Assembly: GCA_905236365.1 (NCBI GenBank)
Contig: CAJOPP010000340.1
Coordinates: 1 to 6,150, forward strand
Reading direction: 5' to 3'
Origin: an uncultured Lachnospiraceae bacterium
GTDB lineage: Bacteria; Bacillota; Clostridia; Lachnospirales; Lachnospiraceae
DNA length: 6,150 bases
The notes under the pieces are model-generated. The model was not told the DNA's origin. It saw only the letters and a program-made list of their open reading frames with translations, and searched no databases. Positions 1 to 5,741 of this stretch are shown piece after piece; position 1 is the stretch's first letter, and every line of letters starts with the position of its first letter. Position numbers and translations under genes: made by a program.

Positions 1-1005
1 CCATGTATATTTTCCTTCCTCACTATTTACATGAATCGTTCCACCCATTCCTTCAATAATCGACTTTGTTAGGGCAAGTCCAATTCCTACACTGTTGGGA
101 TTGACCTCCTGATGTACCCTGTAAAACCGCTTAAAGATATTAGGCAGTTCCGCCTCCGGAATTCCAACCCCCTCATCTTTTACATAGATTCGTGTGTATA
201 CGTTGGTCTGCTCCACTTCTACCCGGATATGTTTTCCCTCTCCGGAATAATCGGATGCATTTTTCAACAGATTGATCATTGCTTCCGTCAGCCATTCTCC
301 ATCACAAACAAGAATAATCTCCGGTTCACACTCTATCGTTATTTTCTGCTTTCTTTCCTGCACCAGAAACTGAACTCCTTCCGTTGCCTGTAGGATGATT
401 GTATCCAAAGATATTTCACGTTTTTCAAACTGAATGGCTCCTGCCTCTATCCGTGCCAGTTTCAACATGGATAACACCATCCACTCCATACGATTTAACT
501 GGTTTTCTGCTTCTAACAATATCTGCTTTCTATTTTCCGGATCCTCTACCCGGTTCTCTAACAAAAGATCAACAAATACCATTAAAGAAGATAGTGGCGT
601 TTTTAACTGATGAGAAATATCAGAAATAATATCCCGAAGAAAAATCTTTTCTTTCAATTCCTGATTTCTGCTCTCCTTTAAAGCTCCCACCATTTTATAA
701 AAATTGGTGTAGAGAATACCAATTGTCCCTTCTTTATATTCCTCTGCCGGAGCATCCTCCCCTGTTTCCATAATATCCGTCATGATTTCCGAAATATTCT
801 CTATTTCAGAATAAACCTGATTCAGATTATGATACGATATACAATATATGGCAATGGCAAATACCATGAATAAAACCAGACATCCCAAAGCCTGTCTGGT
901 GAAGCCCCCTGTTAAGACACTCCATCCTATAAAAAAAAGCAAAAAAAGTGCTGTCATTCCCATATATTTATTTCGATATCTGTTACGTTCGTAGTCGCTT
1001 TTCAT
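1..1005 (-). CDS. Sensor histidine kinase, intramembrane-sensing type (C-terminal end cut by window edge)
   Basis: This is a membrane histidine kinase that would autophosphorylate and pass the phosphate to a response regulator. The 335 visible residues contain two membrane segments (about 17-32 and 39-58) joined by only about six to eight residues, so there is no real extracellular sensor domain. A linker follows, then the H-box ISHQLKTPLSSL with the phospho-acceptor His132, the N-box around Asn245/Asn249 (INLLKNASDYS), the G1 box DEGVGIP (277-283), the F-box IFKRFY and the G2 box GIGLAL (308-313). Only roughly ten residues should be missing at the C terminus, judged by the usual end of the ATPase fold. 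The ATG start is preceded by GAGG nine bases upstream, and no other in-frame ATG precedes it. A promoter-like element lies upstream (1086-1114). No response regulator gene sits directly upstream, where it usually lies in this family; it may be beyond the left edge. Kinases with such a short loop commonly sense through a partner ABC transporter (family knowledge), but which transporter is unknown. Confidence 0.95.
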   Translation of the reverse strand, partial: MKSDYERNRYRNKYMGMTALFLLFFIGWSVLTGGFTRQALGCLVLFMVFAIAIYCISYHNLNQVYSEIENISEIMTDIMETGEDAPAEEYKEGTIGILYTNFYKMVGALKESRNQELKEKIFLRDIISDISHQLKTPLSSLMVFVDLLLENRVEDPENRKQILLEAENQLNRMEWMVLSMLKLARIEAGAIQFEKREISLDTIILQATEGVQFLVQERKQKITIECEPEIILVCDGEWLTEAMINLLKNASDYSGEGKHIRVEVEQTNVYTRIYVKDEGVGIPEAELPNIFKRFYRVHQEVNPNSVGIGLALTKSIIEGMGGTIHVNSEEGKYTW

Positions 1006-1046
1006 CTCAGTCTTCCTCTTAACACTTCTCCTGTGACAACATTCAT
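1002..1046 (-). other. Tiny ORF (14 residues) overlapping the kinase start, possible leader peptide
   Basis: An ATG-started frame of 14 residues, reading MNVVTGEVLRGRLR, ends in a TGA that overlaps the kinase ATG as ATGA. The ribosome site of the kinase (GAGG near 1015-1018) lies inside it. It has only a weak ribosome site of its own. A second 12-codon frame (1043-1081) ends with another ATGA overlap onto this one. These could couple translation into the kinase or could be chance in a short spacer. No family is recognisable. Confidence 0.2.
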
Positions 1047-1085
1047 CCGGGATATCTTCTAATAATATTCCTTCTTTTCATCCCT

Positions 1086-1114
1086 ATTTTAACGAATCCC
1101 GACAAAAATAACAA
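1086..1114 (-). promoter_or_regulatory. Sigma-A-like promoter for the histidine kinase
   Basis: On the minus strand a TTGTTA box (1109-1114) is followed after exactly 17 bases by TAAAAT (1086-1091). Each box differs from consensus at few positions, and the spacing is ideal. The start of transcription would fall near 1079-1081, giving an untranslated leader of about 75 bases before the kinase ATG. It lies in the 192-base gap after the lipoprotein gene, which suggests that the kinase is transcribed at least partly independently of the upstream operon. Confidence 0.6.
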
Positions 1115-1145
1115 GATAATTATGAACCCGTGCTGAAATCCAGAT

Positions 1146-1199
1146 TGCTTCTCGTTACTGTTCAAACGTACGTTAACGAGTGAACTGTAACTGCTTCTC
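1146..1199. repeat. Inverted-repeat element bounded by 8-bp direct repeats (miniature transposon-like or regulatory palindrome)
   Basis: On the plus strand the arms GTTACTGTTCA (1154-1164) and TGAACTGTAAC (1181-1191) are inverted copies with one mismatch in 11 bases, separated by 16 bases. Directly outside each arm is the same octamer TGCTTCTC (1146-1153 and 1192-1199). The loop holds the perfect palindrome AACGTACGTT (1165-1174), overlapping CGTTAACG (1171-1178). A second, competing stem can form between CTCGTTA (1151-1157) and TAACGAG (1174-1180). The right-hand octamer overlaps the stop codon of the lipoprotein gene. The layout of direct repeat, inverted arm, core, inverted arm, direct repeat resembles a tiny non-coding element with a target duplication. 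There is no T-run on either side, so it is not a standard intrinsic terminator. Confidence 0.6.
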
Positions 1200-3423
1200 A
1201 CCGTCCCTCATTCACATAAGTCTTAACACGATTCTGAACTAGTTTCACCGTCTCCTCCAAACTCTTGTCTCCCGCAAAATATGGACTTACCTCTTCTCCT
1301 ATGATGCTTATAATCTCTTCGTCATATTGTTCACATCGTCTTGTATTATCAATCAATTTTCGGAATTTCTTCTCCTGTTCTTCTGTCATTGGTTGTATCT
1401 CACCATTTTGTGCACACCGCGGCATGATATCCTGCCCCATCTCATTTGTGTATTCCCTGGTCGTCATCGCTGCCTCAATCTCCAGATCAAAACAATCCTG
1501 TCTGGTTGGTATTTCCCCATCATTCACATATCTTGGAGTTCCCTGATACTCCTTGGTCATAATTGTTCGAATAAACTCCCATGCCCCATCTTTTACTTTA
1601 GAATTAGCACATATGGCAATCTTGTTTATAAAAGAATAATAATTTCCCTGCCGTTCTTTATTCGGGTATCCGATGTAGCATATCTCATCTCCAAAAATTT
1701 CATCCCACCTAATGAATTCATCAATATTCAATACACCCGTTTCCAACAATAACTGCTTTCCCTGTGTAAACAGTTCGACATCCGACTCATCCTTTGGCTG
1801 TTGTGCGTACTCATTACAAAGCTCTAGGATATTGCGAAACTCATCCCCATCAAAACTGCATGTTCCCGTATTCCAATCAATAAAATCATTCTCACTGGTT
1901 TCCATAAATAACTGCAACAAGTGTACCTGCTTTTTAACGTCCAGTATTTGAATTCCCTTTCCTTTCTTTTCCAATACATCCTCTAATTCTTCATAGGTCC
2001 ATCCGCCATTGGTACCAACATCCTTTGATTTACCGATTAAAGAACGTAAAAAAAAGCCCGATGCAAGAAAATAATGCTTGCCATCTATCTCCATTGCATC
2101 CCAAACAGCCGGGATTACATCCTCTTTTCCAAGTTCGGGATCATAATCAAAATATGGTGTCAGATCCTCTAACACCCCCTTTGCAGCATAAGGAGCAATC
2201 GATTCATTTGATAAATCTATAATATCGGGAGCATTACCTGCTATGATATCTGCCGTCATCTTTGTATACGGATCTTCACTATTTATATACTCACGAAACT
2301 CTATCTTATATTCCTTATTTTCTTTATTAAATGCCTCTACCTCTTGCTTGATTGCTTCAGAAATGCATATTCCCCCAAAGGTAATGATCTTCTTATCCGG
2401 AACCATCGCTGGATCGACCTTGGAATAGATTGCCAAGCCTGTATTGCCCATATTACTTTGATACGTAGATACCTTACCTATATATCGTCCATCTCCTACC
2501 GGAATCATCTCATTCTGATATTCTATCCTGATATCCGATGCCATAAAATCCATTACTTTTTTCCCTTTTTTCCTTTGGTCATAGCCATAAATACCGTCGC
2601 CATCTCTATAATAAAAATCATACTCCCCGTATCCATCCAAAACAGAAATTCTTTCCGAAGAACTGCTTTCCCCTTCCAAAAGGTAAACATCGCCCCATTG
2701 CTTTTCTTCCAGATTCAACATATGTGCCCGCTCAACAGCCTTTCCATCTTCACAACTCTGTTCCGAACAGACTACCTGTCCGTCTTTTGTGATAGCAATT
2801 CCGGTCAGACAATCTGCCTCTCCCGGTATCTCCCCAATGACTTGCAGATTCTCATCATACACAAGCAACTTATTATCTCCTAACACTAGTATATGCCCAT
2901 TGAAATCCGCCTTTAATCCATTGTTTATGCCAAATAGTTCCCTATCCTCTCCACAGGAAATCTCTATCCGTTGGATTTCTTCTCCATCTGCACCTTTTTT
3001 TACCAATTCCTGCATATTATTGGAATCACCTTCATCCTCCCTGTTCTTTGTGTAGATAAGAGAACCATCCTGTCCGATTAAAAAATTGTCGAATTCTTCC
3101 GCCAGTTTATAATCGAGTTCTTTCACATGCTCTCCATCCGGATTCATGGAATATAACCGAATGAACTTTTCTTCAGAAGGTTCATCCACCACATTTTCAT
3201 CCTCGTCTCTCGTCTCAACATACACCTTAGAATCCTGCACAATATATACGACCGGTTCTCCCTGTATTCCCTCCATCATAAGAAGATTTTCTGCATATAT
3301 CTCATCCTTCATCTTAGAGGACATCCTCCCATCCTTCCCATTAGTATCACAACCGGTCATAGCTGTGGTCACAACCGTGATGAAAAGCATTGCGATTGCT
3401 TTTTTTCTCAACTTATTCTTCAT
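1198..3423 (-). CDS. Lipoprotein: beta-propeller-like N-terminal half fused to family-1 ABC extracellular solute-binding domain
   Basis: This is a predicted surface lipoprotein of 741 residues. A basic start and hydrophobic segment lead to the lipobox AMTGC, with Cys25 as the lipid-anchored residue. Residues about 45-340 hold roughly six recurring blade-like strand patterns (for example KLLVYDENLQVIGEI and IYGYDQRKKGKKVMDF), suggesting a beta-propeller; this part is recognised by pattern only. From about 343 the sequence matches family-1 solute-binding proteins: an EVEAFNKENKEYKIEFREY segment, then DIIAGNAPDIIDLS (392-405), a GVLEDLTPYFD segment and GWTYEEL (474-480). Family-1 binding proteins are usually about 400-450 residues, so the N-terminal half is extra. 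The ATG is placed six bases after AAAGGAG. It lies 46 bases behind the preceding gene, across a terminator-like hairpin. No importer permease is in view; the neighbours are exporter-type, so nutrient uptake is not the obvious role. Ligand sensing, scavenging or immunity are alternatives. Confidence 0.9.
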   Translation of the reverse strand: MKNKLRKKAIAMLFITVVTTAMTGCDTNGKDGRMSSKMKDEIYAENLLMMEGIQGEPVVYIVQDSKVYVETRDEDENVVDEPSEEKFIRLYSMNPDGEHVKELDYKLAEEFDNFLIGQDGSLIYTKNREDEGDSNNMQELVKKGADGEEIQRIEISCGEDRELFGINNGLKADFNGHILVLGDNKLLVYDENLQVIGEIPGEADCLTGIAITKDGQVVCSEQSCEDGKAVERAHMLNLEEKQWGDVYLLEGESSSSERISVLDGYGEYDFYYRDGDGIYGYDQRKKGKKVMDFMASDIRIEYQNEMIPVGDGRYIGKVSTYQSNMGNTGLAIYSKVDPAMVPDKKIITFGGICISEAIKQEVEAFNKENKEYKIEFREYINSEDPYTKMTADIIAGNAPDIIDLSNESIAPYAAKGVLEDLTPYFDYDPELGKEDVIPAVWDAMEIDGKHYFLASGFFLRSLIGKSKDVGTNGGWTYEELEDVLEKKGKGIQILDVKKQVHLLQLFMETSENDFIDWNTGTCSFDGDEFRNILELCNEYAQQPKDESDVELFTQGKQLLLETGVLNIDEFIRWDEIFGDEICYIGYPNKERQGNYYSFINKIAICANSKVKDGAWEFIRTIMTKEYQGTPRYVNDGEIPTRQDCFDLEIEAAMTTREYTNEMGQDIMPRCAQNGEIQPMTEEQEKKFRKLIDNTRRCEQYDEEIISIIGEEVSPYFAGDKSLEETVKLVQNRVKTYVNEGR

Positions 3424-3429
3424 AAAAAT

Positions 3430-3436
3430 CTCCTTT
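3430..3436 (-). promoter_or_regulatory. Ribosome binding site of the lipoprotein gene, able to pair with the terminator arm
   Basis: AAAGGAG lies six bases before the ATG at 3423. It is perfectly complementary to CTCCTTT (3447-3453) in the 3' arm of the hairpin just upstream, with a 10-base loop between them, so the site could be masked when the terminator stem is not formed. Confidence 0.6.
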
Positions 3437-3444
3437 CCACCTCC

Positions 3445-3471
3445 AAAAAGGAGGCCATCAGCCTCCTTTTT
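3445..3471 (-). terminator. Terminator-like hairpin between the membrane-anchored protein gene and the lipoprotein gene
   Basis: In the minus-strand transcript AAAAAGGAGGC and GCCTCCTTTTT form a perfect 11-bp stem with a five-base loop (3456-3460), and the 3' arm ends in five T. The symmetry makes it potentially active in both directions, although no plus-strand gene is present. The TAA stop of the upstream gene (3470-3472) overlaps the base of the 5' arm. Only 21 bases separate the stem from the lipoprotein ATG, leaving no room for a promoter, so the lipoprotein gene probably depends on read-through. This suggests a partial terminator or attenuator rather than an operon end. Confidence 0.75.
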
Positions 3472-4204
3472 ATCTTAAACCGTATTTTTTTAGAAGTTCT
3501 TCTTTTACAGATAAAAAAACTGCTAACGATTCATCCGAATCACCCATAAATTCCTGGTCTGTCCAGTTGCGGTATGGTGCAACCACATCCTCATCTTCAA
3601 GACCTTCTACCTTCGTTATAATTGTCTCGGAGTCCGATATCGCATGCTCATCATCCCTGTCAATATTCAACACCGCATAGGGCGATATCGCTATTCGGTA
3701 GAAAGGCTTGCTCAGTGCATAGGAAATCTCCGCCTCTTCACAATGAACCAAATATCGATTCCCTGGTTTCATCACATTGACACCAGGCAACGTATAGACA
3801 TAGACAGGCTCCTCCATATCCGAATAGATAGATAACCCTTTCCTTCTATAAAGGGTTATCTCCTTACCACGCAGTCCGGCATCACCTTGTATCACTTCTT
3901 CAATCTGTGCATTCTGTACAAAACCTCCGGGATAATACTTAAATTCAGTACCTGTTTTTACCACAAAAATGGAGGTTTCTCCCTCCTGGGATTCCAAATA
4001 TTTCAAGGCTGAATCTTCATACTCCTTCAGCCCTGATGCAGAAATGTTATAAATCATTACCTTCAAATCGTTCGTGTATTCTATAAAATCTTCGTAAGTA
4101 GTCACTTTTTCAAAACCATAATCCTCCTTACTGCGTGCCATAATTGTAAAAAAAATCATAAAAACCAAAATGATTCCTACGACTGTGCAAATAAATTTTT
4201 TCAT
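3470..4204 (-). CDS. Membrane-anchored extracytoplasmic protein of unknown function
   Basis: No named family is recognised. With the ATG start the protein has 244 residues: a short basic start, one hydrophobic segment (about 3-22) without a lipobox cysteine or an obvious cleavage site, and a polar, acidic remainder expected outside the cell. Residues about 78-158 (FVVKTGTEF, then QNAQIEEVIQGDAGLRGKEI, then KPGNRYLVHCE) resemble a pattern common in Firmicutes surface proteins, in which a small beta-barrel-like domain carries the order 'V..V..G, GD...GK.I..., G..YLV'; this is a resemblance only. The C terminus ends in a charged helix. A GTG two codons upstream (4210) is also in frame, but GAGGG at 4214-4218 lies three bases from the GTG and nine from the ATG, so the ATG is preferred. 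It sits 84 bases behind the ATPase gene and ahead of the solute-binding lipoprotein, so it is probably an accessory part of the same system. Confidence 0.85.
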   Translation of the reverse strand: MKKFICTVVGIILVFMIFFTIMARSKEDYGFEKVTTYEDFIEYTNDLKVMIYNISASGLKEYEDSALKYLESQEGETSIFVVKTGTEFKYYPGGFVQNAQIEEVIQGDAGLRGKEITLYRRKGLSIYSDMEEPVYVYTLPGVNVMKPGNRYLVHCEEAEISYALSKPFYRIAISPYAVLNIDRDDEHAISDSETIITKVEGLEDEDVVAPYRNWTDQEFMGDSDESLAVFLSVKEELLKKYGLR

Positions 4205-4213
4205 ATTCACATT

Positions 4214-4218
4214 CCCTC
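4214..4218 (-). promoter_or_regulatory. Ribosome binding site deciding the start of the membrane-anchored protein
   Basis: GAGGG lies nine bases before ATG 4204 and only three before GTG 4210. The spacing favours the ATG and a protein of 244 residues. Confidence 0.55.
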
Positions 4219-4288
4219 AATTCATATGGTGTCCTCTTTTTTTATAAGCAAAACACTCCCGTTCACTCACCTGATTCCTCACATGCCT

Positions 4289-4957
4289 TCAATTTCTTTC
4301 CTGCACGGTTCCGCCATCAAAATAATAGGTTGTGCCACACACTTTTTCAATATCTTCTCTATTATGACTTGCAATGGCTACAATACTTCCTCCTTGTGCT
4401 AATTCCAACAAAACTCTATGAATCTTTGTCACACTGTCTACATCCAATCCGTTTGTAGGCTCATCCAAGAGCAGAAAAGCAGGCTTTTCCATAATCGCTT
4501 GAGCAAGTACGATCTTTTGGCGCATGCCCAGTGAATATTTCCCTACCTTGCGTTGATCCGAAGAATCCAATCCCACAGCTTCTATGGCATGACGAATGTC
4601 CGATTCGGTAACCGAATGTCTGATTTTCGCCAGACATTTTAAGTTTTGAAATCCGGTCATATCCGGGTAAAGATTCATATTTTCAATTACAATTCCTGTG
4701 GACAGCATACGTTCTTCAAACGGTATATATTCCTGTCCATTCAGCAGAATCCGCCCCTCACTTGGTCGAATCAATCCTGCCAGTGTACGGAACAACATCG
4801 TTTTACCGGATCCGTTTGCCCCTACAAAACCATATATCTGCCCGGATTCCATGTTCAGGTTGATATCATGATAAATAACGTTATCTTTTATCTTTTTTCC
4901 GAGATTTTCTGTTTTTATTATATTCATTTTCTTTTCCTCATTTACTTGATTATACAT
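4289..4957 (-). CDS. ABC transporter ATP-binding protein, lantibiotic/bacitracin-exporter-like (E-loop variant)
   Basis: This is the cytoplasmic ATPase that would power the adjacent permeases. The 222 residues carry Walker A GANGSGKT (46-53), the signature YSLGMRQK (141-148), Walker B FLLLDEP (161-167, Asp165 and Glu166), the D-loop NGLD and the switch His198 (ASHN). The Q-loop position reads GIVIEN, with Glu92 replacing the usual glutamine. A glutamate here is known from LanF-type lantibiotic self-protection ATPases, as is the SLGM form of the signature. The first ATG (4957) follows AGGAGG by six bases and overlaps the permease stop by eight bases (ATGTATAA), indicating translational coupling. 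A second ATG ten codons in (4927) also has an upstream GAGG and matches the usual family start (MNIIKTENLGK), so the true N terminus is uncertain. The substrate cannot be read from the ATPase. Confidence 0.95.
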   Translation of the reverse strand: MYNQVNEEKKMNIIKTENLGKKIKDNVIYHDINLNMESGQIYGFVGANGSGKTMLFRTLAGLIRPSEGRILLNGQEYIPFEERMLSTGIVIENMNLYPDMTGFQNLKCLAKIRHSVTESDIRHAIEAVGLDSSDQRKVGKYSLGMRQKIVLAQAIMEKPAFLLLDEPTNGLDVDSVTKIHRVLLELAQGGSIVAIASHNREDIEKVCGTTYYFDGGTVQERN

Positions 4958-5741
4958 GGCTTTCCTCCTGTAACAATCCGATATTCTCCGATCTGATCAC
5001 ATGGTAGAGCAGTCCTGTCAGTAGACAGCAGATCAAAACAGCCACTGCCAGCGACAAATAGGTATCCCCGGTAAAAAATCCTTCGTCATCTAGTGTCAAA
5101 TGAATCGGTATCAATGCCCTTATTTTTTGATCCGTTCCAAATATCGTTGCATTTCCAACAGCCAGAACCGTCCACCGCATGATTCCCAACACGGCATACG
5201 CAACAATGAATGCTATGACCCTCCCAAATCTTACAGACAACAGATTCGTGATCAATGCGGTCATAATACACAGAATTGTAAAATATGCTGTATAACTAAT
5301 CAACATCTCGAAATTGTGAAAACTCATCGTTTCATGGGTCAAATTCAGTGAAAAGATATATTGGATTCCCAAGTAGACCATATGAAAAACAAAAGCATTT
5401 CGCAATAATGCCATTATTTTTTGAATATACCATTTCATTCTGTTTCGATACCGTATAAAATAATAAATTCCGGTTCCATGCAATTCATCATACAGATAAC
5501 TGCCATATAATATATTGAACATGATAATCGATATGGTTGCATTGACCAGAATTGTAATGTCCGGCTCTGTGCTATCCAAACGATGAAATACAAGATACGG
5601 AAATACAAATGCCATGTCCGTTATCAAAAAGGAATCTCTCCCCATTATGATATCAATCCAATCCTCACACTGAAAAAAGCAGACAATAAACAGGATAATC
5701 CCAGCCTGAACCCACAATCTTTTGGCTGTTCTTCTCATCAT
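4950..5741 (-). CDS. ABC-2-type exporter permease-like membrane protein
   Basis: This is an integral membrane protein of 263 residues, probably a transmembrane subunit of the exporter driven by the ATPase that follows. Hydrophobic segments lie near 11-23, 62-84, 106-133, 146-168, 173-196 and 226-247. Between the second and third is a charged stretch, DELHGTGIYYFIRYRNRMKW (85-104), placed where a cytoplasmic coupling helix would contact the ATPase. The frame is open further upstream to an ATG at 5774, which would overlap the previous gene by 37 bases. The start at 5741 is preferred because it forms an ATGA overlap with that gene's stop and follows AGGGGG. The next codon (5738) is also ATG and has better spacing. 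The assignment rests on topology and on coupling with the ATPase gene; no diagnostic short motif exists for this family. Confidence 0.8.
   Translation of the reverse strand: MMRRTAKRLWVQAGIILFIVCFFQCEDWIDIIMGRDSFLITDMAFVFPYLVFHRLDSTEPDITILVNATISIIMFNILYGSYLYDELHGTGIYYFIRYRNRMKWYIQKIMALLRNAFVFHMVYLGIQYIFSLNLTHETMSFHNFEMLISYTAYFTILCIMTALITNLLSVRFGRVIAFIVAYAVLGIMRWTVLAVGNATIFGTDQKIRALIPIHLTLDDEGFFTGDTYLSLAVAVLICCLLTGLLYHVIRSENIGLLQEESHV
4964..4969 (-). promoter_or_regulatory. Ribosome binding site for the ATPase inside the permease 3' end
   Basis: A perfect AGGAGG lies six bases before ATG 4957 and within the last codons of the permease. It supports the longer ATPase start and coupled translation. 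Confidence 0.6.

Noticed and set aside
112..629. Plus-strand open frames opposite the kinase gene.
   Set aside because: They overlap the conserved catalytic domain of the kinase in antisense and have no features of real proteins.
1154..1191. The inverted repeat as a classical intrinsic terminator of the lipoprotein gene.
   Set aside because: Neither side is followed by a T-run and the stem is AT-rich with a 16-base loop, so another role is more likely.
1265..2883. Several plus-strand open frames of 60-180 codons opposite the lipoprotein gene.
   Set aside because: They run antisense to a clearly coding gene, show no domain patterns or ribosome sites, and have low-complexity Ser/Ile/Leu-rich products typical of shadow frames.
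4241..4250. An extended -10-like TGCTTATAAA on the minus strand before the membrane-anchored protein gene.
   Set aside because: No convincing -35 box is found at the right distance, and the genes fit one operon, so an internal promoter is not supported.
4217..4270. A 17-residue GTG-started frame after the ATPase, in the same frame as the ATPase stop.
   Set aside because: It has only a weak ribosome site, no recognisable content, and simply reflects the frame staying open after the ATPase TGA; the ATPase already has a normal length.
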